This document shows positions 8,974 through 17,727 of a stretch of 64,000 bases of DNA, one piece after another. Each line of letters begins with the position of its first letter. Position 1 is the first letter of the stretch. The position numbers were made by a program, and so were the translations under genes. The stretch spans positions 3,906,001 through 3,970,000 of the forward strand of contig NZ_CP176580.1 of NCBI RefSeq assembly GCF_046271865.1. The letters run 5' to 3'. The notes beneath the pieces are model-generated. The model was not told the origin of the DNA. It did no database searches and saw nothing but the letters and a program-made list of their open reading frames with translations. The stretch is from Nitrincola salilacus (lineage in GTDB: Bacteria > Pseudomonadota > Gammaproteobacteria > Pseudomonadales > Balneatricaceae).

Positions 8974-9549
8974 ATGCGTCATCTTTTCAATGCCATTCTG
9001 CTGTCACTGCTGCTGATCCTCCCGGGAACAGCCAGCAGCACCCTGATCAATGGCGAACCGGTGGTACAGATGACCTGGGATGAGCTGATGCCGGAAGACT
9101 ATACCCTCTCACTGGAGGATCTGTTCGGAGATTTCGATCTGAACTCCCTGGACATCATGGATGACGCCAGCCCGGAAGCGGATAAAATGCTCGACAACAT
9201 GATGAGCGTACTGGCCTCTGCGCCGATTGTCCCGGAACTGGATCAGAAAATGGTCAGAATCCCGGGCTTTGTCGTACCGCTGGAGTATAGTGAAGATACT
9301 GTGTCGCGCTTTTTTCTGGTTCCCTATTTCGGGGCCTGCATCCATGTGCCACCGCCGCCATCAAACCAGATCATTGATATCCATTTTGAGCCAGGCACCC
9401 GGGTCGAAAGCCTCTATGATGCGGTCTGGATCAGCGGGCTGCTGACCACAGAAACCTTCAGCCATGACATGGGAACCGCCGGATATCGGATCGAAGCCTA
9501 TAAGATCGAGCCCTACGAATACGGCGATGAGGATATGCTGATCGAGTAG
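8974..9549 (+). CDS. DUF3299-family secreted protein of the zinc-uptake operon
   Basis: A 191-residue protein with a signal peptide (MRHLFNAILLSLLLILPGTASS). The conserved core includes RIPGFVVPLEY and YFGACIHVPPPPSNQI; the Cys-Ile-His-Val-Pro-Pro-Pro block is diagnostic of DUF3299. Genes of this family regularly sit behind DUF2796 and ABC genes, as here, which suggests a periplasmic accessory role in zinc handling. The Cys and His of the core could be metal ligands (inference). The start has an AGAGG ribosome site. The gene ends three bases from the convergent thiO stop. Confidence 0.8.
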   Translation: MRHLFNAILLSLLLILPGTASSTLINGEPVVQMTWDELMPEDYTLSLEDLFGDFDLNSLDIMDDASPEADKMLDNMMSVLASAPIVPELDQKMVRIPGFVVPLEYSEDTVSRFFLVPYFGACIHVPPPPSNQIIDIHFEPGTRVESLYDAVWISGLLTTETFSHDMGTAGYRIEAYKIEPYEYGDEDMLIE

Positions 9550-9552
9550 CCC

Positions 9553-10653
9553 TCAGAGCGCCTGTAAACGTCCCACAGGTGAGTATGCCTGCGGATCGAT
9601 AACAGGTGAGCGCCCCAACAGAAGATCCGCATGCAGGCGTGTTGACGCAGGCGCCAGCACCAGGCCATTACGGAAATGTCCACAGTTCAGATGTAGCCCC
9701 TCAACACCCGGCACGGCTCCGATATAAGGAATACCCTCAGGAGTACCCGGCCTCAACCCCGCCCAGTGATGTGCAACCGGACACTGCTCCAGTGCAGGAA
9801 CTATCGACAATGCCGACTGATGCAGTGACTTTCTTGCCGCGTCAGTCGTGCTTTTATCGAATCCGACATGCTCCAGCGTACTGCCGATCAGAATCTGACC
9901 ATCATTACGCGGAATCAGATAGCGCCCATCCAGCATCACCACCCGATCGATCAAACCAACCGCTGCATTGAATATCATCATCTGACCTTTCACTGGCTCA
10001 ACCTGTATTTTCAAGCCCAGCGATGACAGCAACTCTGAGCTCCAGGCTCCACCTGCTACCACTGTCTGTTCAGCCCGCACATCTCCATGTGCTGTTCTGA
10101 CACCACAGATACGCTCGCCCTGCAGAATGAATCCCGTTACCTCAGTTTCTTCATGGAGTTGTATAAGCGGGTGCTGCTCGACACTGGTACGCAAAGCTCT
10201 GCCCAGCCGAGGATTGCGTATGCTGCCTACCTCAGGCATCCACAGGGCAGAGTCGAAACCGGGCGCCAGGTTTGGCTCACGTGCATAGATGAAAGCGCTG
10301 TCTACCCGCATCAATGGACGATGATAAGCCGACGCCCAACTCAGCGCTTTATCCTCATCATGCACCGACACCATCAGCATCCCCTTCTGGCGCAATTCAG
10401 GATCGCAGCCTGTTTCAGCAAACAGCTCCTGGGCCAGATGCACATAACTGGTCTGCGACCAGGTCGCCAAGCGTGTCACTGGGTCGCTGTAACGCCAGGG
10501 GTAGAGCGGAGAGACAATACCTCCGCCCGCCCAGGAAGACTCACGCGCACAACGCCCACGCTCCACCAATGTCACACTGGCTCCCGCCTGCGCCAGCTCA
10601 CGTGCCAGCATCAGGCCGATGACTCCGCCACCGGCAATCAGTATATCGCTCAT
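9553..10653 (-). CDS. thiO: FAD-dependent glycine oxidase ThiO
   Basis: A 366-residue D-amino-acid-oxidase-family flavoprotein. ThiO oxidises glycine to dehydroglycine (iminoacetate) for thiamine thiazole synthesis. The N-terminal FAD-binding motif is ILIAGGGVIGLMLARELAQAG and the substrate-domain signature HHWAGLRPGTPEGIPYIG lies near the C-terminus. It sits next to minor-pilin genes, as thiO does beside fimT in pseudomonads. It could be annotated as a generic DAO-family oxidase, but length and motifs favour ThiO. Confidence 0.85.
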   Translation of the reverse strand: MSDILIAGGGVIGLMLARELAQAGASVTLVERGRCARESSWAGGGIVSPLYPWRYSDPVTRLATWSQTSYVHLAQELFAETGCDPELRQKGMLMVSVHDEDKALSWASAYHRPLMRVDSAFIYAREPNLAPGFDSALWMPEVGSIRNPRLGRALRTSVEQHPLIQLHEETEVTGFILQGERICGVRTAHGDVRAEQTVVAGGAWSSELLSSLGLKIQVEPVKGQMMIFNAAVGLIDRVVMLDGRYLIPRNDGQILIGSTLEHVGFDKSTTDAARKSLHQSALSIVPALEQCPVAHHWAGLRPGTPEGIPYIGAVPGVEGLHLNCGHFRNGLVLAPASTRLHADLLLGRSPVIDPQAYSPVGRLQAL

Positions 10654-10695
10654 CTCTCACTCACATCTGTCTGGAATCAGACTATTTTGCATCGT

Positions 10696-11283
10696 TTAGG
10701 GTTTGAGAACCAGTTCACCTGCCACTATCTGGTTGCGCTCACGCCTCACACGCCCTGCCAGTGAAACAATCAACGCCTCTACCCGATCACCCTGAGCTGT
10801 ACTGACACGAAAAGTACCGTTCGAACCCCCACTCAGACTGCCATCCGGCTGATAGCTCAGGCTGTCCCCACGATTCCAACTGACAGGAATGTCAGGCAGG
10901 CTGGACACTCTGAGCAAGCGGTCCTGCTCCGGATCAAATACCCTGTTACGCTCGGTATCCACAAACATCAGCGCATAAGGCCAGCCCTCAGACAGGCCGT
11001 TTTTCGCCGCTCCGGCACAGAGCTGAGCATCGAAGGATCGGCACACTGAAATCTGCTGCCGCCGCGTCACCGACTCGATTCTCGCCAGTGCAAGCAGATT
11101 ATGTAATTGCTCAACAGCTGCTCCTTGACGGGCATTCTGAAGGATCTGCGAAAAAGCAGGCAGGGCAACGCTGTAAAGTACCACCAGTACCGCCATGCTG
11201 GTCATCAGCTCCCAGAGTGTCAGACCTTGCTGTGTAGTCAGTTTTTTCGACTCAATCGATTGTTTTATTGATAATGACTTCAT
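10696..11283 (-). CDS. Type IV pilus minor pseudopilin, FimT/FimU (GspH) family
   Basis: A 195-residue prepilin-like protein. After a basic leader, the cleavage site QQG|LTLWELM has the required Gly(-1) and Glu(+5), followed by the hydrophobic N-terminal helix. The GspH/FimT domain follows (about 45-185). FimU/FimT-type minor pilins help prime assembly of the type IV pilus. It is the last of four overlapping or closely spaced minor-pilin genes. FimT and FimU cannot be told apart from this sequence alone. Confidence 0.85.
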   Translation of the reverse strand: MKSLSIKQSIESKKLTTQQGLTLWELMTSMAVLVVLYSVALPAFSQILQNARQGAAVEQLHNLLALARIESVTRRQQISVCRSFDAQLCAGAAKNGLSEGWPYALMFVDTERNRVFDPEQDRLLRVSSLPDIPVSWNRGDSLSYQPDGSLSGGSNGTFRVSTAQGDRVEALIVSLAGRVRRERNQIVAGELVLKP

Positions 11284-11729
11284 GGCAACTCACTCCAGCC
11301 GACCATTGCGACAGGTTGCCCCTCCATCGCCCGGACAAAACGAACGCGCAGCCGAGTTTCGGCCATCACCTCGCCCTCCAGAGATTGCAGCTCCCCTGCA
11401 ACCACCATCTCTATTTCATTCGTCTGCCAGATCACCAGATCAGGATCTATAGTGATCGTACCGGCCACCACTCCCTCATTGATTGCCTGTACCTGTGGGG
11501 TGAACCATGCATCATCAGCTTCACCCCAATGTTCATCATCGAGCTGCAGCCATGCCTGAGCACTCATGACACCCTCCATTGCCAGGGTATCGGTCAGAAT
11601 TTTGAAGCGCTGATTGGCCGACATCCGTTCCTGCAAAAGACTACCGGCTGTGGCACCGAATGCCATGATCAGCATCACGGCCATAATTATCATCGTCGTC
11701 AGCAGCGCTATACCCTTCTCTCGCTTCAT
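11280..11729 (-). CDS. pilX: Type IV pilus minor pilin PilX-like
   Basis: A 149-residue protein with a short basic leader and a pilin-type helix (KG|IALLTTMIIMAV). It lacks Glu(+5), which is tolerated in GspK/PilX-like subunits. The order pilV-pilW-pilX supports the call. An upstream in-frame start at 11789 exists, but the ATG at 11729 has a GGGAG ribosome site and puts the leader in the normal position. Its end overlaps the fimT-like start by four bases. The C-terminal domain shows no motif I recognise. Confidence 0.75.
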   Translation of the reverse strand: MKREKGIALLTTMIIMAVMLIMAFGATAGSLLQERMSANQRFKILTDTLAMEGVMSAQAWLQLDDEHWGEADDAWFTPQVQAINEGVVAGTITIDPDLVIWQTNEIEMVVAGELQSLEGEVMAETRLRVRFVRAMEGQPVAMVGWSELP

Positions 11730-11789
11730 GGCTTTTCTCCCTTCATAGCCTTTCCAGCCTCCTGGCATTATCCCTCCACCAACCCTCAA

Positions 11790-12347
11790 CTAGCCCTCCA
11801 CTGCACGCAGTGCCACCATAAAACGGTGCTCTGCGCCTGACTCAAATACCAGCAGGATGCGTACCGCCAGCACCGGCAGGCAACAATCCGGGGTGGAGAA
11901 AAACTCACCCTCCTGCAGCACACCATCACCATTCAGGTCACTTCCATACTCAAACAGAATGTTTGCTACACCCTGTATCAATTCCTGGGCATTACAGCGC
12001 AGCCCGCCAGCATCGGATCTGAAGCGCTCGGAATAGGCTGTTCCATCGGGCTGCTGTAGCTGCCCCAGACAGTTGCGCACGTCGTTGCCACCATCTGCGT
12101 GCAGTAACAGCAACTGAGAGTCACTCTCTTCACCCACCAACTGAGCCTGGCGGATAGATGCAGTCAGGCGGGTCATGGCAAAGCGCAATACTTCCTGATC
12201 TCGATCCAGCCGTTGTTTGTGCAGATAAGTCTGCTGACTGGCCAAGAGTGTACTGATCACCCCACCGAGCAATATCATGCTGAGCAGCAGCCCCAACATC
12301 ATCTCGACCATACTGAACCCCTGCTGTCGAAGCCTGAGAACCGGCAT
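11790..12347 (-). CDS. pilW: Type IV pilus minor pilin PilW-like
   Basis: A 185-residue prepilin with leader and cleavage site QQG|FSMVEMM (Glu at +5). PilW is a core minor pilin of the priming complex. The ORF can be opened two codons earlier at a TTG, but the ATG at 12347 follows GGGGAG with six-base spacing and overlaps the pilV stop (TGATG), indicating coupling. The segment YGSDLNGDGVLQEGEFF resembles a calcium-binding DxNxDG loop, which may be worth checking. Confidence 0.8.
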   Translation of the reverse strand: MPVLRLRQQGFSMVEMMLGLLLSMILLGGVISTLLASQQTYLHKQRLDRDQEVLRFAMTRLTASIRQAQLVGEESDSQLLLLHADGGNDVRNCLGQLQQPDGTAYSERFRSDAGGLRCNAQELIQGVANILFEYGSDLNGDGVLQEGEFFSTPDCCLPVLAVRILLVFESGAEHRFMVALRAVEG

Positions 12348-12793
12348 CAACAACTCCCCGCTTGATATGCCAATGGGTAGGGAAAGGGGTAGTTCAGTGG
12401 CGAAGTCTGCTGTGGCAACTCACTCTGCCGATCCAACCAACTGAGTGACAACTGCATCTGCTCGCTGCTCAGCTCCTGCAACTGTACCTGCCATCCCGGC
12501 AGAAAAGATGTGGATTGATGCTGCTGATACCAGTTTTGAAAGACAGGATGTGATTCATCAAATTCCGACATTTTGTCAGGCAGTGTGCAGCGAGCGAGCC
12601 ATAAATGCTCAATAAAATCTGTCGCCTGCAGGTTGGCCAGCGTGCGCTGATAACTGAAATGGCTTTGCTGCAGTGTACGCAGTTGCAGTGAGGCCAGCGC
12701 CAGCAGTGTGGTAGCAGTCAGCAGCAGAGTGATCAGCACTTCGATCAGGGTAAAGCCCTTGACCGAGTTTCGAGAAGCGAAGGCATTTAACAT
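12347..12793 (-). CDS. pilV: Type IV pilus minor pilin PilV-like
   Basis: A 148-residue prepilin. The site VKG|FTLIEVLITLLL is a canonical type IV prepilin cleavage signal, and the helix continues TATTLLALASLQL. It is the first of four minor-pilin genes. The usual downstream partners pilY1 and pilE are not found in the window. A hairpin separates it from fkpB. Confidence 0.82.
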   Translation of the reverse strand: MLNAFASRNSVKGFTLIEVLITLLLTATTLLALASLQLRTLQQSHFSYQRTLANLQATDFIEHLWLARCTLPDKMSEFDESHPVFQNWYQQHQSTSFLPGWQVQLQELSSEQMQLSLSWLDRQSELPQQTSPLNYPFPYPLAYQAGSC

Positions 12794-12842
12794 TTACTCT
12801 ATCCTTGAGTAAGTAATCTATCCATGTCGGCGCAGCATAGCG

Positions 12843-12871
12843 GGCCTGTTCGAGAGGGTCAAGAACAGGCC
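12843..12871 (-). terminator. Hairpin between fkpB and pilV
   Basis: Perfect 9-bp arms GGCCTGTTC/GAACAGGCC around an 11-base loop, ten bases past the fkpB stop. There is no U-tract on either strand. It could terminate or attenuate the ribF-ileS-lspA-fkpB operon before the pilin genes. Confidence 0.45.
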
Positions 12872-12881
12872 ACACTGGGAT

Positions 12882-13316
12882 TTACAGCGCTAGAATATTC
12901 AGTATCTTGACTTCAAACAGCAGCGTTTTACCCGCCAGCGGATGATTGAAATCAATGGTCACCTTACTATCCGAAAAGTCCACAACCACACCTGGCACCA
13001 GACCACCCGGCTCCTTAAACGTAACAACCAGCCCCGGTTCCAGCTCCATATCGGTAAACTGACTGCGAGGCATAACCTGCAGATTGCTTGGATTATGCAT
13101 GCCGAAACCACGCTCAGGAGCGATGGTCAGATCCAGGTGATCACCCTCTTTCAAGCCGACAAGCGCCTGCTCAAACCCTTCAGGCAGTTTGCCATCACCG
13201 AACTCGAAAGTGGCAGCATTGCCGTCAAAGTTACTGTCGACCACCTGACCATCCTGCAGTTTGATGGCGAAATGCAGGGTAACCCGAGTACCTTCACCAA
13301 TAACCGCTACACTCAT
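12882..13316 (-). CDS. fkpB: FKBP-type peptidyl-prolyl cis-trans isomerase FkpB (SlpA)
   Basis: A 144-residue SlyD/SlpA-type FKBP that catalyses proline isomerisation and has chaperone activity. The N-terminal TRVTLHFAIKLQDGQVVDSNF and the later DFNHPLAGKTLLFEVKI are family signatures; the insert-in-flap domain lies between them. Its start overlaps the lspA stop by four bases. In most relatives ispH follows directly; here minor-pilin genes do. Confidence 0.92.
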   Translation of the reverse strand: MSVAVIGEGTRVTLHFAIKLQDGQVVDSNFDGNAATFEFGDGKLPEGFEQALVGLKEGDHLDLTIAPERGFGMHNPSNLQVMPRSQFTDMELEPGLVVTFKEPGGLVPGVVVDFSDSKVTIDFNHPLAGKTLLFEVKILNILAL

Positions 13317-13825
13317 GCGTCATCCTCATTCTGTTTTGCACGCCCCGACAGCAGCATATCGCCTATCAGCAGCACTGCACCGACCGTGATCGCACTGTCG
13401 GCAATATTGAAGGCGGGGAAATACCAGCCGCCATAATGTACTGAGATGAAATCCACCACATATCCATGCACGATACGATCGTAGAGATTACCCAGAGCAC
13501 CACCAAGTATCAGAGCCAGTGCACAACCGACCCACCACTGCCTGGCAGGCGTCGTTCTTAACCAGACCAGCAACGCGATACTGACGGCAACCGCAATCAA
13601 CGTAAAGAACCAGCGCTGCCAGCCTCCGGCACCGGCCAGAAAGCTGAACGCCGCGCCATAGTTGTACAGTAGAGTCAGATCAAAGAAGGGCAGAATCGGC
13701 ACCGACTGAGCATAAACAAGATGTTCAACTGCCGCATACTTGCTCACCAGATCCAGCACCACCACCAACAGAGTTAACCAGAGCCAGCGCAGCGCACTGG
13801 CCCTTACAGAGATCCTTGAACTCAT
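13313..13825 (-). CDS. lspA: Lipoprotein signal peptidase II LspA
   Basis: A 170-residue inner-membrane aspartyl protease that removes signal peptides from prolipoproteins such as BamD. Four transmembrane segments are visible. The two catalytic aspartates lie in the conserved boxes GNLYDR and FNIADS. The ORF is open 29 codons further upstream into ileS. The ATG at 13825 (MSSRISVRAS), ten bases after the ileS stop, gives the normal length. Confidence 0.95.
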   Translation of the reverse strand: MSSRISVRASALRWLWLTLLVVVLDLVSKYAAVEHLVYAQSVPILPFFDLTLLYNYGAAFSFLAGAGGWQRWFFTLIAVAVSIALLVWLRTTPARQWWVGCALALILGGALGNLYDRIVHGYVVDFISVHYGGWYFPAFNIADSAITVGAVLLIGDMLLSGRAKQNEDDA

Positions 13826-13835
13826 AACAGCAGCA

Positions 13836-16655
13836 TCAGGCAAAATGACGCACTTCCCCCTCACCGGTGACATTATCGATACAACGACCACACAGCTCTT
13901 CATGTTCGGCATGTGAGCCTACGTCTTCACGATGATGCCAGCAGCGCCCGCACTTGGCATGTGAAGAAGCCTGCACCGCCACCTTAAGCCCAGCAACATC
14001 CGTATCGCGGGCAGAAGAGCCCTCAGCCAGAGGCTTGAGTACGGCCGCAGAGGTGATCAGCACGAAACGCAACTCATCCCCCAGCTGCGCCAGATCTGCC
14101 TGCAGTGATTCATCAACATAGAGGACCACTTCAGCGGCCAGCGACGCCTTCACCAGCTTCTCGTTACGCGCATCTTCCAGACACTTGTTGACCGCCGTCT
14201 TGACCGCCTGCATGCGCTGCCAGAACGCCACACCCAGCTTGTCATCTTCGTTCATGGTGAACAAGCCGTCATACCAGGTGGTGAGCAGCACAGTTTCGCG
14301 ACGTTGCCCCGGCAGCACTTCATAGATCTCTTCAGCGGTGAAGGTCAGAATCGGTGCAATCCAGCGGGTCAGCGCTTCAACGATATGATACAGCGCTGTC
14401 TGGCAGGAGCGACGTGGCAGACTGTCCGCCTTGGTGGTGTACTGACGATCCTTGATGATATCCAGATAAAAACCACCCATCTCCTGCACACAGAAGTGAT
14501 GAACCTGCTGATACACATCCAGAAAACGGTAACTTTCGTAGGCGGCGCAGACCTTCTGCTGCAAGCGATGCGCGGCATCCACCGCCCAGCGATCCAGCGT
14601 CAGCATCTCTTCCGGCTGCAGCAGATCCCGCTCGGGATCAAAGCCATTCAGGTTAGCCAGCAGGAAACGCGACGTGTTGCGGATACGGCGGTAGGAATCC
14701 GCCGTACGATCCAGAATCTGTTTCGATACTGCCATCTCACCGGCATAGTCGGTGGATGCCACCCACAGGCGCAGAATATCGGCACCCAGCGTATCAGTAA
14801 CCTCCTGAGGCGCGATGACATTACCCAGAGACTTGGACATCTTGTAGCCCTTCTCATCAACCGTGAAGCCGTGTGTCAGGACCTGCTTGTAGGGCGCACA
14901 GCCATTGATCGCGATAGAGGTCTTCAGAGAGGACTGGAACCAGCCACGATGCTGATCTGAGCCTTCCAGGTAGATATCCGCAGGGAAATGCAGCTCTTCA
15001 CGCTCGCGCAGTACCGAGTGATGCGTAACACCCGAGTCGAACCAGACATCCAGCGTATCGGTGACCTTGTCGTAATCATCCGCCTCAGCACCCAACAGTT
15101 CAGATGCATCCAACTCGAACCAGGCATCGATGCCGCCCTGATCCATGCGCAGGGCAACCTGCTCAATCAGCTCTTCGGTACGCGGATGCAGCTCGCCGGT
15201 GGCTTTGTGCGTAAACACGGCGATCGGCACACCCCAGGTACGCTGACGCGATACACACCAGTCTGGACTCTGCTCGACCATGCCTTCGATACGCTGCTGG
15301 CCCCAGTCAGGGAACCACTGGACACCCTCGATCGCATCAAGAGCCTGAGCACGCAGCCCCTTGTCATCCATGGAGACGAACCACTGAGGCGTCGCACGGT
15401 AGATCAGCGGGGTTTTGGTACGCCAGCAGTGTGGATAGCTGTGCTGGAATTTCTTCTGATGCACCAACGCACCCCTGAGTTCCAGCGCCGTGCACAGAGG
15501 CTCATCCGCCTTGTACACATGCATGCCTGCAAACTCACCGGCTGCATCGGTGTAAACACCATTTGCCTGCACCAGATTCAGTGTACCCAGGCCATACGCC
15601 TGACCCACCACAAAATCCTCCATACCATGATCAGGAGCCGTATGGACGGCACCGGTACCGGCATCTGTCGTGACATGATCGCCCAGGATAACAGGCACCT
15701 GACGCTCATACAGCGGATGCTGCAGCAACTGATGTTCCAGATCCTGACCTGTGCAGCGTCCCAGCACCTGATACTGCTGCACGCCCCAACGTGCCATGAC
15801 GTCGTCCACCATGTCGGCCGCCACAATCAGTCGCTCCTGTGAGCCCTGATCCACGCGCACCTGCACCAGCGCATAATCCAACTCGGCATGCAGTGACACC
15901 GCCTGATTCGCCGGAATGGTCCAGGGCGTGGTGGTCCAGATCACCACCGATACCGGTCCTTCACCTTCAGTAACCGCAAACTTATTCAGCACAGCAGCCT
16001 GATCCACCGCGGTGAAGCGAACGTCGATCGCAATCGAGGTTTTTTCCTGATACTCCACCTCGGCTTCTGCCAGTGCGGACTGCCCGACCACACTCCAGTA
16101 AACCGGCTTGTAACCCTTGATCAGATGACCATTGGCGATGATGCGACCCAACGCCCGCACGATATTCGCTTCAGTCTTGAAGTTCATGGTCAGATAGGGG
16201 TCTTCCCAGTCACCCACGATACCCAGACGGATAAAGTCAGCCTTCTGACCAGCTACCTGCTCAGCGGCATAATCACGGCAGCGCTGGCGGAATTCACGAT
16301 AAGGCACCTTATCACCGGCACGCCCTATCTGAGTCTCAACCTTGTGCTCAATCGGCAGACCATGACAGTCCCAGCCAGGCACATAGGGAGCATCAAAGCC
16401 ACTCAAGGTGCGTGATTTGATGATCATGTCTTTGATCACCTTATTGACCGCATGACCGATATGAATGCTGCCATTGGCATAAGGAGGGCCATCGTGCAGA
16501 ACAAACTTAGGACGCCCTTTACCCTCTTCGCGCAGCTTGCGATAAATATCCAGCTCGACCCAGCGAGCAAGACGGCCAGGCTCACGCTGTGGCAGGTTTC
16601 CGCGCATCGGAAACTCGGTATCGGGCAGGTTCAGTGTAGCTTTGTAATCGGTCAT
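13836..16655 (-). CDS. ileS: Isoleucyl-tRNA synthetase
   Basis: A 939-residue class I aminoacyl-tRNA synthetase charging tRNA-Ile. The HIGH motif is in GSIHIGHAVNK and the KMSKS loop in GYKMSKSLGNV; the CP1 editing domain lies between. The C-terminal zinc finger (CGRCWHHREDVG ... CGRCI) is the eubacterial type 1 form. Its start overlaps the ribF stop by four bases, so it is part of a ribF-ileS-lspA-fkpB operon. Confidence 0.98.
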   Translation of the reverse strand: MTDYKATLNLPDTEFPMRGNLPQREPGRLARWVELDIYRKLREEGKGRPKFVLHDGPPYANGSIHIGHAVNKVIKDMIIKSRTLSGFDAPYVPGWDCHGLPIEHKVETQIGRAGDKVPYREFRQRCRDYAAEQVAGQKADFIRLGIVGDWEDPYLTMNFKTEANIVRALGRIIANGHLIKGYKPVYWSVVGQSALAEAEVEYQEKTSIAIDVRFTAVDQAAVLNKFAVTEGEGPVSVVIWTTTPWTIPANQAVSLHAELDYALVQVRVDQGSQERLIVAADMVDDVMARWGVQQYQVLGRCTGQDLEHQLLQHPLYERQVPVILGDHVTTDAGTGAVHTAPDHGMEDFVVGQAYGLGTLNLVQANGVYTDAAGEFAGMHVYKADEPLCTALELRGALVHQKKFQHSYPHCWRTKTPLIYRATPQWFVSMDDKGLRAQALDAIEGVQWFPDWGQQRIEGMVEQSPDWCVSRQRTWGVPIAVFTHKATGELHPRTEELIEQVALRMDQGGIDAWFELDASELLGAEADDYDKVTDTLDVWFDSGVTHHSVLREREELHFPADIYLEGSDQHRGWFQSSLKTSIAINGCAPYKQVLTHGFTVDEKGYKMSKSLGNVIAPQEVTDTLGADILRLWVASTDYAGEMAVSKQILDRTADSYRRIRNTSRFLLANLNGFDPERDLLQPEEMLTLDRWAVDAAHRLQQKVCAAYESYRFLDVYQQVHHFCVQEMGGFYLDIIKDRQYTTKADSLPRRSCQTALYHIVEALTRWIAPILTFTAEEIYEVLPGQRRETVLLTTWYDGLFTMNEDDKLGVAFWQRMQAVKTAVNKCLEDARNEKLVKASLAAEVVLYVDESLQADLAQLGDELRFVLITSAAVLKPLAEGSSARDTDVAGLKVAVQASSHAKCGRCWHHREDVGSHAEHEELCGRCIDNVTGEGEVRHFA

Positions 16656-17629
16656 ATCAGGTCACTTCCAGATTGGCGATCCACCCGGCCTTGCTGGACG
16701 AGCCAGGCACGAGCACTGTCTTTATCAATATTGATCTGTGTCTTGAGGCTATCGAGGCCAGAGAACTTCACTTCAGGTCGCAAAAAGTGCAGAAACTTCA
16801 CCTGCATCAACTGGCCATACAGATTGCCGGAAAAATCGAACAGATGAACTTCCAGCACCGGCTGAGTACCGTTCACCGTGGGGCGCATACCGACATTACA
16901 GACACCCTGCCAGCACTGTTTACCCACACCGGCCTCCACCACATACACCCCCTGCAAGGGGCAACGGAAGCGGTGCATTCTGACATTGGCTGTCGGCACG
17001 CCGATCTGTCGACCGAGCTTCTGCCCATGCTGGACACGCCCTGTCACCCGATAAGGACGACCCAGGAGGCGTTCAGCGTCAGCAAAATCCGCCCGCATCA
17101 GTGCTTCTCTGATCCGTGTGCTGCTGACACGTTCACCGTCGATCAGATAGGTTTCCGTATTGGCGACACTGAAATCATGACGGTCGCCTGCCTGTTTCAG
17201 CATGGCGTAGTCACCACTGCGATCACAGCCAAAGCGGAAATCATCACCCACAACGAAGTACTTGACGTTAAGACCCTTCAGCAGTAACTCCTCGACAAAC
17301 GCATCTGCCGACATGGAGCGCAAGCGCGAGTTGAAGGTCAGGCACAGTACTCGGTCTATCCCTTCAGCTCGCAGCAGTCGTACTTTTTCGTCAAAGCGCG
17401 TCAGCCTGGGTGGAGCATTCACACCGGCAGCATTCACACCGGCAAAAAACTCACGCGGCTGCGGCTCAAAGATGATGACGACACTGGGCAGCCCCAGCTC
17501 CGCCGCCTTTGCCTTCACCTGCGACAATATCTGCACATGACCAAGATGCACGCCATCGAAGTTACCGATAGTGGCGACGCAGTCACGGTGTTTGTCACGC
17601 AGGTTATGTAAGCCCCGGATCAGTTCCAT
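16652..17629 (-). CDS. ribF: Bifunctional riboflavin kinase/FMN adenylyltransferase RibF
   Basis: A 325-residue enzyme that makes FMN and FAD from riboflavin. The N-terminal nucleotidyltransferase has ATIGNFDGVHLGH and SSTRIREAL; the C-terminal flavokinase domain starts near residue 185 (GRVQHGQKLGRQIGVPTAN). A 15-base in-frame tandem duplication gives the repeated peptide AGVNA-AGVNA at about residues 64-73, in a surface position. It heads the ileS operon. Confidence 0.96.
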   Translation of the reverse strand: MELIRGLHNLRDKHRDCVATIGNFDGVHLGHVQILSQVKAKAAELGLPSVVIIFEPQPREFFAGVNAAGVNAPPRLTRFDEKVRLLRAEGIDRVLCLTFNSRLRSMSADAFVEELLLKGLNVKYFVVGDDFRFGCDRSGDYAMLKQAGDRHDFSVANTETYLIDGERVSSTRIREALMRADFADAERLLGRPYRVTGRVQHGQKLGRQIGVPTANVRMHRFRCPLQGVYVVEAGVGKQCWQGVCNVGMRPTVNGTQPVLEVHLFDFSGNLYGQLMQVKFLHFLRPEVKFSGLDSLKTQINIDKDSARAWLVQQGRVDRQSGSDLI

Positions 17630-17727
17630 TCAGCCAACTTGTTGCAAAAATTAAAACGCCATAGTATAGCGCACTGACGCAGCAATGATCAGCCCCAAGA
17701 TCACATTCAGCCCCTATATGGATGAAG

